Shown: piece by piece, positions 10,753 to 22,472 of the stretch
Position numbering within the stretch: the stretch's first letter is position 1
How the letters are laid out: each line of letters starts with the position of its first letter
Translations under genes and position numbers: made by a program
Notes under the pieces: generated by a model
Told to the model about the DNA's origin: nothing
Databases searched by the model: none
What the model saw: the letters and a program-made list of their open reading frames with translations, nothing else
NCBI GenBank assembly: GCA_029255685.2
Contig: CM055319.2
Span: 34,745,068-34,809,067 of the forward strand
Origin: Silene conica
Lineage: Eukaryota > Streptophyta > Magnoliopsida > Caryophyllales > Caryophyllaceae
DNA: 64,000 nt
Reading direction: 5' to 3'

Positions 10753-12771
10753 CTTCTTCTTTTTGCTCGTTTCTATTTTTCTTAAGATATTTTTTTTGTT
10801 TTGCTAAGACTTTCTTGCTTGCTTTCTTTAAGTTTTTAGGACAACTTTTTTTTGTGTTTGCGTAGTTAAGACTTTTTAGACTTGTTCTGGGATCTCGCGC
10901 ATTTGTTGGGCGCATATTTATTGCTTTTTCAGGTTTTTACGAAGAAACGGAGATCGTTGAGACTCAGAGGGTCGACCGACCAGATACACCAGTCGGTCGA
11001 CCTAGCCGCCGTATCGCTGAATTCCTGTTTTCTGCAGGAAAGGTCGGTCGACCTGTCCTCTAGGTCGGTCGACCTACACGTCCGTCGCAGTCTTTCGTTT
11101 CTTCCTCGGAAATCATGTAACCATCTTGGATACTTGAGTGGCACTGCTGGCCACCAAAATCTCCCAGCTTACGCTGGTTTGGGGAGGTTTTTCTCTTACA
11201 TCTTTTAACCCAGTGAGTTCTTTCCAGTTTTTCCTTAGTTTTTATTTCTTTGCATCTTTCCTTTAATTTTCTGAAACCTTTACTTAGGCTAATGCACAAT
11301 GGGGACATTGTGCGGGTTGGTTTGGGGAATGGTTTCGTGTTACATGCATTGCATTTTGTCACACGTTTATTGCATTCCTGTCTTGCATCGTTCTTTTCTT
11401 TATTTTCTTTATATATACAAAAATCCAAAAAAAAAAAAAAATTCAAAAATTCAAAAATTCCAAAAAAAAATGCACGTTTATTTTAGCATATAGGTCGAGT
11501 CGGAACGATAGTATTTCAAGGATGATTTAGCTATCTCACATGTTTATGCCTTTACCTTGCCTTGTCAACTTGTTTTAGTATGAGAGTCTTTTGCATATCT
11601 ACGAGTTTTTGTCAATTTGTATTTCTTGAGACTTGACTTATACCTTGGCAACCTATTATACATTCTAAGGTTTAGAGCTTATTTCCTGGTTTCATTCTTA
11701 AACCAGTTGTCTAGGATGTGAGTAGTACTCCCCCTGGAACATGTTACATCAATATGCATAAACATGAGCTTGAATTGCTATATACTTGTTTTACTTTCTC
11801 GTTTTGCGAGTCTTGATACGTGCATTTGGGATCCCTTTTCTCATATTTACCCATAAGCTTCACATAGCCAAAATTGCCTTTTTATTCCCCCAAAACTACA
11901 TCCCATACTTAGCCTACCCTCCCAAGCTAGTATTTGTAGCCTTTGGATTATTTTTTGAGGCATCTTGGTTTGTATGCTATTATGAGCAAAAAGAGAAAAG
12001 AAAGAAAGAAAGCAAGAAAAGAAAGAAAAAGAACAGAAAATTCAAAGAAAAAAAAAAAAAAAAAAAAAAAACGAAAAAAAAAATCCAGAAAATACGAAAA
12101 TCAGTCGACCGACCAGTTTCTTGGGTCGGTCGACCAATTGGCACCATCAGAAAAGAATTTTCGTTTCAAGAAATTCATTTCTTTTATTTGTTATCACTCC
12201 CGTACCTCATTCAAAATATTTGGGAGTCCTTTCTTAGTTAATGTGAGAGTTGTGCCACAAGAAAAGGCACTTTCTTAATATCAAAAAGTCGTGAAATATG
12301 TTATTGGGAATCGGTTTTACTAGCTTGGCTACTAACCCCACAATTCCAAAAACATCTTAACCACCTTTACCTTTTACCTCACATATCTCCCGTACCCAAT
12401 TGCATGTATCTGAGTCACTTAAATGAGATTGTTATACAAAGTTGTAGAATTCCTGTTCATGTTAGATTGCAGGCCTGTTTCCATGGGTCGCAGTTAGGTG
12501 AGTGTCTCTACAAAATTACTTCTTTCTATCTTTTACATATACTCACCCTTTGCTTCATGAGTGTCTCGAGCGTACCGCGAGAGTCCATGGTACAAGTCTC
12601 TATAGTCTTTATGTTTTCAAGTTTGACAACCCTATAACTCGTTTGCATGATTTGAATATTATCTCATTTTGTTCTTAGCATTGGTATAGGCTAACATGTA
12701 AATTTCGCTCTGAGATTGAAATCGTTCCATTAGTTAAGATCGAGTCTATTTCTTGCTTGAGGGCAAGCAAG
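10753..12771 (+). other. Internal non-coding region of the non-autonomous element
   Basis: Two kilobases with no supported gene. It includes dyad modules of the GGTCGACC class at about 10969-11008, 11040-11080 and 12103-12140, a 13-15 A run near 11419, a longer A/AAG-rich stretch at about 11985-12085, and a motif near 11290-11312 (cacaatggggacattgtg) like the 3' region of Athila elements. Small ORFs overlapping the poly-A and hairpin sequence are not supported as genes. Confidence 0.7.
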
Positions 12772-12789
12772 GGTTTGGTTTGGGGAATT
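12772..12789 (+). promoter_or_regulatory. Polypurine tract of the non-autonomous element
   Basis: The purine-rich stretch ggtttggtttggggaatt lies immediately upstream of the right LTR start. It primes plus-strand DNA synthesis in LTR elements. Confidence 0.75.
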
Positions 12790-14357
12790 TGATACGTGTC
12801 TATTTTATGATGTTTTACATCTATTTTTACACGTATTTGGTCGCTCATTTACTATGTTTTAGCCTTTATTTCCCACAAATTGTGTACTTTCGTATTTTTA
12901 TGCACTTTTGCAGATTTATGCGGAAAAGAGGCGATTTGGCACCAAATTCGTATCCTCAAGTCTTTAGCTTAACTAAGGAATAAATGGAAAGTCAACTGGA
13001 GACAAAATCAAGTACCAAGAGTCAAAACAGAAGAAACCCGAAGACTTCCGTGCAGAAGCGGTCGACCGACCACCCAAACGGGTCGGCCGACCAGGCCTGA
13101 TTTTCATGAAGCCCAATTTCCAAGAAAGGCCGGAAATAAAAGAGGTCCAACAAGAAGTGGTCGACCGACCAGTTATACGGGTCGGCCGACCAGATTAAAG
13201 CCCATACGATTTCTTTTCTTTTTCGGAAATAAAGTAGAATTAGAATTTTAAGGAAACTCTTAGTTTTTACCCTATATAAGCCAATCTTGTGATTAGGGTT
13301 TGGCATCTTGGATTATTTTAGATCTTTCATCTATAAAATCTTTTAGTATCAAGTCTTTATCATATTGAGTTTTATTCAAGCTTTAGTTTTGTAATCTTTC
13401 AATAGTTCCCAAGTATTCAATAAAGTTTATTCAGTTCTGCCTTAATTCCAATTGTGGTAATTCCTCTTTGATCTAGTTTTATTATTGCTTTTATTACAAT
13501 TGTTAAGTTAGAATCCCAAGCCTTATTGAATCTTGCATGCTTAGTTTATTTACTATGTTCTCTATGTTTATTCCCAATTTTATATTCGTCTTAGCAGTCA
13601 TGAGTAGCTAATTTTCATATGTTAGGATGTAGGGAATAATATGCATAGGTAGATAAAATCCGAAAAACCCGACCTGTAGCAGGACCCCGGTCGGCCGACT
13701 GGAATAGTCGGTCGGTCGACCGAGGCCGTGGTCGGCCGACTGGAGTAGCCGGTCGGTCGACCACTCGCGTCTGTTTTCTTATTTCGTCTTTTCTTATAAA
13801 TTATAATATCCTGCAATGAGACCAATAGGAGACTTGTAGGATGTTAGTAATGACCTACCCAAGATTGAAAGATACGGGAAGGGCATTGGTTTACACCTTA
13901 AGACGGATAGGTTACTAAAGGCTGAAAGGTATGTAACCTGGGATTTAGGAATCACCCTTATTGTTGACACCCAATAATTGTGAGACCTAGGAACTAATAG
14001 CATAGGCCGAAAGGAGCTATTAGGTAGCATAGACCTAAAAAGATATGTTACACCCCCTTACGCGACTGCAATACATGTTGACCTTAGGATTTATTTTACC
14101 TTAGCTATTTATTACCCAAACATCCTAGCATCCTCTTTTATTATATTTTATTCTCATCTTTTAATTCTTGTTTTATTTTAATCTCTGCTTTAGATATAGT
14201 AATCAACCAATCAACCCCCAAATTTGTTACCTTTAAACATTAACATTAAGACAATAAACATTCCCCACCTCCTTGTGGTTCGACCCTGACTTTCACTATC
14301 TAATTGTTTAAGTTAGGAATATAAATTTATCTTTGATACCCTCAACGACGGGCATCA
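12790..14357 (+). repeat. 3' LTR of the non-autonomous element
   Basis: Same length as the left LTR (1568 bp) and, by eye, different from it at only two positions. Followed directly by the ACTAC target duplication (14358-14362). Confidence 0.93.
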
Positions 14358-14362
14358 ACTAC

Positions 14363-15765
14363 TAAATGAACTACATCCCAAAAACATCCTTTCTTGATCA
14401 AGAATGGTTGCTTTTGTGGTACTTTGTTAGTGGTAGAGTCAGGAATTTAGATGTTGGTTGGTGCACTCTTCCATTGTGGTCATTACTTGTTGTTTGTTTG
14501 GTGTTTGGAAGTTTGAAAAAGAAAAGAAAAGAAAAAATGAAAAGAAAAGAAAAAAAAGAAAAAAGAAAGAAAATAGAAAGAAAATAGAAAATCAAAGAAA
14601 AAGTTGAAAAAGTTTTGAAAAATCCAAAAAGAAAAATGTACATATGTGTTTTGAAAGAGAAAAAGGCTAGCAACAAGTCCCTTCCATCAAGGGGACATAG
14701 AAACAGTCGTTGCTACAATAATGTGGTCTTTTGATGTTTTTGCACACGTGCCGGGTTTACACAACTTTTGCATTTGATTTGATTTTCAAGTCGTGTGTTA
14801 GGGTGTAGACGTTGTTCGGTGTTCCTAATAATGACCACTTTGTTTAAGGTTGTGATGGGTCCGATTTTTCCAAAGTAAGTTGGGGTTTATGCAATTTTGC
14901 TTGGTTTTGTTAAAGCCAAAGTTAGGGTATAGACGTTGCTTAGTTGTTGTAATAAGGAGTTGTGTTGATTATGGCAATCATTCTTGTTTTTGAGCCTCAA
15001 ATCCTAGAACGGTGCTTGCACCAAACCATTTTCACCCAACCCAAGCCCCGTTGCATCTTTGTTGTTGTTCTCATCATGTGCATTTGCATTTTTCATGGAT
15101 TTTTGAATGGAGTACAATTCTAGATTGCGGGCACGCCTCGCAAGTTGAGGTAGGTGAGTGATTTTGGTTACTTTTTGTCACAAAAATCACCCCCTTTCTT
15201 TCCTTGTGTGTTGAGTGTCACCCGTGAGAGTCGGTACTTAGGGTTCTTTTATCGGTTATGGGTCTTGCATTGAGTCGAATCATGTGTGTGTCGTGTCATT
15301 CTTGGAAGTATAGCTTAGTACTTCCGTTTGCCCGCCTTGAATTAGTTTCTTGGTCTTTGGTGATGTCATTTCTTGGTTGCTTGAGCTTGATTTAGGGGTT
15401 TGACACCGTGGTTAGACTTTGAGTCAGCATCCTCCGCTATAGACCTCTCTTGTTTAGTTTTTCAAAACCCCACTTGAATGAGGCAAGCGGTTGTCTTTTC
15501 CATTTTCCGATGCATGTTGCTTGTCTATACGTGTTATGTTTTTACTAGTTGGCATCAAAAGTTTTGTAGCAAGACCTTACTTGCCTTGCAATAGGGCATT
15601 CCTCCTCATGAATGTAAAATTGTGAGTTGAAAGGGCTACGGGTGTAGCTAAACCCGATTCGGCTTCTAGTTAGCTTAGTTAGTTTGTTTCTTTGTTTTTA
15701 ATAAGGGTTATATAGTTCTTTGATCTCTTACTCGAGGACGAGTAAGGTTTAAGTGTGGGGAATTC
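14363..15765 (+). other. Athila A 3' non-coding region, right part, with polypurine tract
   Basis: Continuation of element A after the nested insertion. It starts with an A/G-rich stretch (14510-14640), then T-rich DNA with repeated gttagggtgtagacgttg phrases near 14799 and 14923. No gene is supported. It ends in gtttaagtgtggggaattc, the polypurine tract just before the LTR. Confidence 0.72.
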
Positions 15766-17461
15766 TGATGAGCTCCATTTTGGTCATTATTTTCATTATA
15801 AATTCTTCATTTTCGGTCCCGAATCGACCTCGTTTTGCGTGCCTTTGATTGTTTTTACGCCCGTTACCTCGTCTATTCCTATTTGTTTCACATTTTGTAG
15901 GTATTACGGCGGGGGCGAAGAAACGGGAGCAAACGAGAAGATTTTGGAACGAATTATGAAGAAATATGAAGAGAAATTGCAAGAGTTGAACCCAGTGCCT
16001 CCCAGCCGGCGGCCGGTCGGCCGGCTGAGGAACCTTGACCTGACTTTTGTGAAAAATACGAAAATGTTACAGCTTCCTTGTTCAGGGCTCCCAGCCGGTG
16101 GCCAACCGGCAGCCGGTCAGCCGGCTGGGGAGCATATTCTATACTTTGTCAATTTTCAAGGATTGAAGAAAATGCAAATGTTGGGCAGATTCGTGAAAAA
16201 GGGTTCCCAGCCGGTGGCCAACCGGCAGCCGGTCCACCGGCTGGTGGCACCTGTAGATGAAGAAATTGAAGAAGAAAAGTCAGAAGTCAAAATCAGCCTC
16301 CCAGCCGGTGCCAGACCGGCAGCCGGCCGGTCGGCTGGGGATCGTGGTACTTCGAAGAATAATGAAGAAATGTTTCAGAAGTTAACATTTGGACTCCCAG
16401 CCGGTCCACCACCGGCAGCCGGTCCACCGGCTGAGAGTCGCTTTTCAGTTTTTCGCACTCTATATAAACTCGCACTTTTATCATTTTAGAGAGAACGCAT
16501 TCCAATACATTTTTACGCAACTTTGTAGGGTTTTACTGTTTCATTGAGAATACTTAGTCACCAAAAACTCTCTTAAACATTTTAATCTTTCCTTAGATTT
16601 TCATCTTAATGTAGTTAACCTTTCTTTAGTAATCTTCTTAGTTTTGTTCTTGGGCATTGTTAGAAGATATTTTGGGTTGTAATTTGAAGGGTTTGAAAGA
16701 ATTTTTCATCTTGTTATCCAAGTTATTTCCTTTTCCTTATTTAATGGTATAATCTTCCTAATCCTTACTTAGTTATTTCATTTGTTTAAGTTTCTTTTGT
16801 TCATTTGCTTGCTTTTACCATAATCCAACATGTTTATCATTTACCCATCAATTGTTTACATGTTTTCTTTAGTCATGAGTGAGTAGTCCTTTTGCTAGGG
16901 TTAGGGGTGCACTTGGGTAGTTGGTGTTGATGATCATTTTTTAGGGTTAGGGTTTGGATTTCATCTTTGTTAGGTTTTCATTATATGCATGCTACATGTT
17001 TGATGAAATGCCTCAACGACGGTTGGGCATGATTCTTATTGTTGTTTGTCTTTGACGATAGTCTAGGGCTCTCATGAGTATGTATGTATGTTAAGTCGAC
17101 CTTATTTGTAGCGAGAGCTAGGATAGGGTTTGATTTTAGGCGAGTCAAATCGATAGACGAGACGAACCTAGACCTAGCGTAGAAGAGACCACCTACCCTT
17201 TGCATGTTTGACACCGACTTACCCTAGTAACCCCCGACACCCTAGTTTCTTTTATCATAAATTTCATCTCAATTTATTTGCTTTAATTGTTTCTTAGTTG
17301 TTAACCAATCACAAACCTATTACCCCGACTCTAGCTTCAATTAGAACGTAACTATATAACTTCTCCACCATCTTCGTGTTCGACCCCGAACTAAGTACTA
17401 CTTTTATTCGGGTTTATAAATTTGTTTGAAGGCCGGTAGTGATGGCAAAAATCGGCCATCA
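15766..17461 (+). repeat. 3' LTR of Athila A, with five GC-rich dyad modules
   Basis: A 1696-bp LTR from TGATGAGC to GGCCATCA, preceded by a polypurine tract. Five CAGCCGG...CCGGCTG modules of 30-40 bp lie at about 16001-16028, 16088-16130, 16205-16245, 16299-16338 and 16394-16433. A TATA-like box (ctatataaactcgc, 16461) follows 25-30 bp after the last module and may set the transcription start. The right edge abuts gag of element B, so A inserted into B. The long minus- and plus-strand ORFs here come from the GC-rich modules and are not genes. Confidence 0.88.
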
Positions 17462-18670
17462 ATGTTGTTGTTGTTAGGATTGTAAAAATTGTTTCCGCGG
17501 TAGTGTTGGAAAGCCGCGCACGTCTCATTTGATGAAGTACAAAATTTTGAAACGTGCCCCTCTCCTCCGCATCTGTCACAAATAAACGGCCCGTCAGAAA
17601 CGACATTTACTTAATACATGCCACCCTTACTTCCTCCTCCAGCCTTTAACTTACCACCACTCATCTCAAGCTTATCTAACTTGGCCATTAAGGCCTCAAT
17701 AGCCGCAACATTCGACTCAGCCTTCCTTTGATTTCTACGAGAGGTCTCGTGTTCAGCTCTATGCACCACGACATCCTCTATGATTTTGAGACCCTTGGTC
17801 TCCCCGGAGTTATCCTGGAATCTTCCATTCGCAGCGGCATCAAGGTAGGCTCGGTTATCGTCGTATATATAGCCCGTTGTAGAACAGGTTACAAAGAAAC
17901 CACTATTCGAATCCATGATGGGGTATGGATCGAACGAGTCTCTTGAACCGGTCCCAGGCTTCACTGAAATCCTCGGTAGCTCCTTGCTTGAAGCTAGTAA
18001 TCTGTGCTCTCAAGGCATTAGTCTTGGCCGCGGAATAGTATTTCCGATAGAAAGCCAAGGCTAATGTGTTCCAGTCGGTCACTCCCGCAACAGTGCGGTC
18101 TAAGTCTCGGTACCACTCCCTAGCCGAGTCGCGGAGGGAAAAGATGAGCATCGTCTCTTTAATCCGATCTTGGGTCACTCCATCTGGGGGTGCGATAGAA
18201 CATATATAATTTGTAAATATTTCTATATGCTTTGCCGCATCCTCATTAGGTGCGCCCCCGAATTGGTTCTTCTCCACCATGGAGATGTAAGACGTTTTGG
18301 CTTCGAATGGCTTCCCCGTGCCAGCAAGTAGAGTGAACCCTTTGTAGAGGTCCTTTGCCTGCGGCATGGAGTGGCTTGCGATGCTAGCTTCTTCGGCCAT
18401 CTTTTCCTCTTCTTCAAAGTTTTGGAAGTAGTTGTTTATGGGTGTTGTGGGTGTAGGTAGATTATGAGGTGATTGTGGTTGATTTGGTGTAGGTGGGTTG
18501 TTATGGGGTGATGGTGGTTGATCGAATATGTCCTCTTGGAATAGAGAAGATGGAGAACCTCCTTCTTTATTCAGCAGGGAAAGCCTCTTCTTTGCTCTAA
18601 GAGTCCTCTCAAGCTCTAGGTCAAGTGGTAGGAGTTCTCCTTGAACTGACTGCGCATAAGATGGAAACTA
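17462..18670 (-). pseudogene. gag: Athila gag (partial, element B)
   Basis: Fossil capsid/nucleocapsid gene. Reading leftward, the N-terminal part has LLPLDLELERTLRAKKR, the usual start of Athila gag, then a Pro/Asn-rich linker. The capsid-like domain follows with FSLRDSAREWYRDL and WNTLALAFYRKYY (about 18050-18140) and the motif FSEAWDRFKRLVRSIPHHG (about 17905-17960), which marks plant retrotransposon gag. A zinc-knuckle region lies near 17555-17585 (CDRCGGEGH). The gene is cut at 17462 by the insertion of element A and has about one or two other breaks. It is the only gag of the A/B Athila group seen in the window. Confidence 0.88.
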
Positions 18671-18755
18671 CAAGAAAAGAATAAGAACGGTTTTAGGAAC
18701 AAAGTTCCTAAAACAAAAGAAACAAAAACTAAAAACAATAAACACTGGCATCACC

Positions 18756-18773
18756 TCCCCGGCAACAGCGCCA
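18756..18773 (-). promoter_or_regulatory. Primer binding site of element B, tRNA-Asp type
   Basis: On the minus strand tggcgctgttgccgggga, one base different from the tRNA-Asp complement used by the non-autonomous element. Confidence 0.88.
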
Positions 18774-18778
18774 AAATT

Positions 18779-20348
18779 TGATACCAGTCGTTGAGGGTGC
18801 CAAAGATAAAATTTATAGTTCCTAAACTTTAACTATAGATAGTGAAAGTCAGGGTTGAACCACAAGGAGGTGGGGAATGTTTATTGTTTAAAGTCAGTGT
18901 TTAAAGGTAACAAGTTGGGGGTTTGTTTGGTTGTTAGTAAGACTAAATAAAATAAAGACAGGAATAAGACGAAAATTAAGCTAAAGATAAAACTATAGTA
19001 AACGAATGCTAGGATGTTCGGGTAATAAAGATCTATGATGGTATAAATGCTAAGTCAACATGTATTGCAGTCGCGTAAGGGGTGTAACATATCCTTTCGG
19101 TCTATGATACCTAATAGCTCCTTTCGGACTATGCTATTAGTTCCTAGGTCTCACAAATATTGGGTGTCAACAATAAGGGTGATTCCTAAATTCTAGGTCA
19201 CATACCTTTCAGTCTTAAGTAAGCTAGCCGTCTTAAAGCGTTAACCAATGCCCTTCTCGTATCTTTCAACCTTGGGTAAGTCATTACTAACATCCTATAA
19301 GTCTCCTTTCAGTCTCATTATAGGGTGTTATAATTAACGAAACAAAACGAACTGAAAACATGCACAAGGGCAATCGACCGACCAGCTAACCCAGTCGGCC
19401 GACCAACTACCTCAGTCGACCGACCAGGGTGTGCTACAGGCCGATTCTGTTTTTATACCATCTTCGCAAATTACTCCCTACATCCTAACATAGGCAATTA
19501 GCTACTCATAACTATGATAATAACAATAAAAACAGTAGTAAAAAACAGAATTGATAACAAACATCAATCTAAACATACGATAACAATAAAGGCTTTGGGA
19601 TTCTACACTAAACCGGATGCTAACAATTCTATAATGATAACAATACCAAAACTGAAATCAAAGGAGAATTACCGAATAAGGATTAGGGCAGAAAGGAAGA
19701 AACTTTATTGAATCCGCGTGGAAAGATTGAATGTATACTAAGAATAATGCTAAAACTAGAGAGACTAAACAGAAAATTAGTAAAGGATTATTGTAAGATT
19801 AAGAGCTAAGAACTTGTATCTGACGAAAAACTCCATGCTTAAACCCCAATCACGTATTAGGTTTAAATAGAGATTACAAAGGCGATTATCATTAACCTAA
19901 TCCGTGTATGGGCTTTGCGGAAATTTCTGGAACTGCGCCTTTGTCGACCGACTAGGTGATGCGGTCGGTCGACTGGTTATCGGGCCTGGTGGACTTCAGT
20001 CTTCGTAAGTTGAATTCTGGGTTTTGAGATAACAGGTGTATTGGTCGACCGACCAGGGTAGTCGGTCAGTCGACCGGTTTTCCTGTGTGTCAGCCTTGAA
20101 TTCGTCTCACTTTGATCTTTTGGTCCTCGGATTGCGTTTTAGGTTGACTCTTCCTCGTTCCTTGGTTATGTAAAAATCCCGAGGGTAGTAATTTGGTATA
20201 AAATCGCCTCTTTTCCGCATAATTCTGCAAAAGAGCATAAAAATACGAAAGTAGACAATTGTTGGGAAATAAAGGCTAAAACATCGTAAATGAGCGCTAA
20301 AATGCGTGTTAAAATAGATGTAAAACATCATAAAATAGACACGCATCA
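18779..20348 (-). repeat. 5' LTR of element B
   Basis: Minus-strand LTR from TGATGCGTGTC (20348) to GGTATCA (18779), 1570 bp. It carries dyad modules of the TCGACCGACC class at about 19372-19432, 19942-19976 and 20042-20079, at positions matching those of the related young element. The 5 bases beyond (20349-20353, ACTAA) would be one copy of its target duplication; the partner copy is outside the window. Confidence 0.88.
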
Positions 20349-21296
20349 ACTAACATCTGATTCCGACGACATTACTACCGCGACTTCTCTCATCCTAACA
20401 TATTAAAAGGATTACCTACGCATGGTTTCGGGATCTACGCTAACAATATCAAGACGTACTAAGAAAATGCGACATGATAAAAGCTAATAATAAACTAATA
20501 AACATAAACAAGAGTAAACTATAACATAAATGAGAGAAAAGATTAAGAGAAATTACAATAAACTTTGGCAAGAACGATGAATGAAGATCCGGAAATGAAC
20601 TAAAAGCTTGAATAAACCCTAAAAATGAACTACTATGTTTGTGAAAATGATAAAAACAAAGCTACTGACTAATTGTTTTCTAAGTGTAAATTAGATCCAA
20701 TGATTATTGTTAACCTACTCCTTTTATAAGGAGATTAGTTTAATCACACATCTGACCTAAAAAGCAAAGTTGCGGAATCCGTAGTAGTAAGTGAGTTGCT
20801 CGATCAAGTTCAAGAATCACTCGATCGAGCAACATTTTTCCAGAATCCTTCGATCGAGCATCCACAAAGTCCTCGATCTCACTACTCTTCCTGCAATCTC
20901 CTCGATCGAGTAGGTGACTACTCGATCGAGTATTTCTTCATTTGCATCTCTTCGATCGAGCAAACGCTAAAGCTCGATCGAGTTCTTATCAGTCCAGAAT
21001 GCTCATTTGTTGTCCAACTGCCTCTATTCTTCATCTTTCTCCCGGTTTAGGCTCGTATCTTCCAAAAAATGCACTTCTGAGGCTGTGAGGTTCCTTGACT
21101 TTGTTCCATCTTCTAAAAATAGCTTACTTTTGACAAGAAAAGCATGGTTTCACAACTTTTGCATATTTTTTCCTGCAAAACAACAAGAAATACACAAAGA
21201 AGCAAAATAGGGGCAAAATAGTACATAAAACGCATGTAAATGCATGGAAATACGTGCCAAAAGATGCTAAAAAGTGTAGATAATATGCACGCATCA
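20349..21296 (-). repeat. LTR C: partial LTR of a third gypsy-like element
   Basis: Minus-strand LTR starting TGATGCGTGCATATTATC at 21296 and cut at 20349 by element B. The opening resembles LTRs of A/B-type elements, but most of the sequence differs. It has a tight cluster of CTCGATCGAG palindromes at about 20797-20985. No polypurine tract lies before its start, so it is a 5' LTR or a solo LTR. No coding sequence. Confidence 0.68.
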
Positions 21297-21413
21297 GTTT
21301 CATGGGAGAACGACGACAGATGTTTACCACCCATAGAACTACAGTGGGTCAGTGGTGACAACGGTGGTTGCTAGACGTGGTATGGGCACGATGGTGAGAG
21401 AATAAGCCATGAG

Positions 21414-21484
<71 letters not shown>
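21297..21484. other. Target DNA of LTR C and the copia element, with (TA)n tract
   Basis: About 120 bp of unassigned sequence, then a (TA)n tract (about 21417-21482) in which the copia element is inserted. After the copia element a shorter (TA)n run resumes at 29755. No gene seen. Confidence 0.75.
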
Positions 21485-21485
<1 letters not shown>

Positions 21486-22472
21486 GGGGAATAAAGCATG
21501 TATTCGCCCCAAACTTGCAGGATTATAATGAAACATACAATTGTGATTATAGTCATAAGTTAATTAAAAGCATGAAAAAGAAATCAACCTTTGGTCCTTT
21601 GTGCTTATGGCCTAAGAACAGGAATTAAAGTAAATTCCCTCCTATAACTTGCACCCAAGACTTGATTGAGATGATGCCGCGTGTGCTAGAAAATACTCTC
21701 CAATTGCCTTGCAATATGGGGAGAGCCTTTTGAGGTTTTAGATGTGAGATCTGAGTTTTGGGAAAAGAATGTTCTCAAAACCCTAATTGTGAGAATAATA
21801 AATCACCAGTGTCTGACATAAGGAGAAAGACTCTCCTTATGTAGCCATAGGGTCGGCCGAATGGTCTTTTGGTAAGGGTGGGCTTTTTCCACTCTTACCT
21901 TATTCCTTTGCGTGATTCGACCCATTTAGCTATAAGTTATTCGCGGGATTTTTATTATAAATCGTATACGTGTTATCAGATATTAATGTAGTCGATGTAT
22001 TAATAATGGTCTGATAAAATTACGATATTGTATAATTACCCAAATTAATATAACTGTTTATATTAATACGCGAATATAATATTTAATTAAATATAACCGT
22101 TTATATTTAATTTACGAATTAATCATGTAATCCGTATCAGCTAAAATTATTTAATCCGTATTAAATAATAATCTCAACATCTCATTGACTAATTTAATAG
22201 TCAATACCTCTGACTAACTGTTTAGTCATATCCGGCATAAATGTGACTGTATTTTCATACCTTCACATCTCTCAAACGTGTCCTATAGGTGTGACGTATA
22301 GGGACCAGTTGACCACCGCCATCCGTATGACAATAACGTCAAACTTATCTAGCAAGCCAACCGTTATTGATAAACGTGGATCAACTGATAATAATACAAA
22401 AGTATGCCCTTGTGATCCTTTAAGAGATTTAGTAAGTCATTGTACTAACTGTCAAGGACACCAGCCCCAACA
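21485..22472 (-). repeat. 3' LTR of the copia element
   Basis: Minus-strand LTR, TGTTGGGGCTGG at 22472 to the TTATTCCCCA end at 21485. Contains one GGTCGGCCGA motif near 21851. Short plus-strand ORFs here are not genes. Confidence 0.93.

Larger units (their letters stand above)
8092..14357 (+). mobile_element. Young non-autonomous Athila-related LTR element (LARD-like), complete
   Basis: Two 1568-bp LTRs (8092-9659 and 12790-14357) flank 3130 bp of internal DNA. The target duplication is a perfect 5 bp, ACTAC, at 8087-8091 and 14358-14362. The primer site at 9665 matches the 3' end of plant tRNA-Asp, and a polypurine tract sits directly before the right LTR. There is no gag, protease, RT or integrase; the only long ORF has 350 codons and unknown function. 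By eye the LTRs differ at two sites, about 0.13 percent; with a commonly assumed plant LTR rate of 1.3e-8 per site per year this is roughly 50,000 years. It looks whole. Its LTR, primer site and leader closely resemble those of element B (17462-20348), a likely source of trans-acting proteins (inference). Confidence 0.93.
1184..17461 (+). mobile_element. Element A: Ty3/gypsy Athila retrotransposon, 5' part outside window, split by a younger element
   Basis: Order along the plus strand is pol (RT, RNase H, integrase), a spacer with five GC-rich hairpin modules, an ATHILA-family ORF in the env position, a long 3' non-coding region, a polypurine tract (about 15748-15765) and the 3' LTR 15766-17461 (TGATGAGC...GGCCATCA). 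The gag, 5' LTR and start of pol are not here; the LTR-like block at 1-1183 interrupts pol. A 6266-bp non-autonomous element (8092-14357) is inserted in the 3' region. A is a broken fossil: besides the two insertions, a few further breaks are visible in its coding parts. It is older than the element inserted in it and younger than element B, which it interrupts at 17461/17462. Confidence 0.87.
17462..20348 (-). mobile_element. Element B: Athila-type gypsy element, 5' LTR plus gag, interrupted by A
   Basis: Read on the minus strand: LTR (20348 down to 18779), primer site for tRNA-Asp (18773-18756), leader, then gag until 17462, where element A is inserted. The remainder of B is not in the window. 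The LTR is 1570 bp and clearly homologous to the 1568-bp LTR of the young non-autonomous element; the leader after the primer site also matches (ggaggtgatgccagtgttta against the same stretch with one change). B is itself inserted in LTR C, whose sequence resumes at 20349. Confidence 0.88.

Noticed and set aside
15755-16489. 244-codon plus-strand ORF over the Athila LTR start
   Set aside because: It begins before the LTR boundary and its Pro/Gly/Ala runs translate the CCGGC modules. No known LTR-encoded protein has this form.
21336-21540. ORFs of alternating Tyr-Ile over TA tracts (also near 53280, 53820-54170, 54409-54612, 61411-61686 and 61834-62277)
   Set aside because: TA repeats have no stop in any frame; the translations are artefacts of microsatellites, not proteins.
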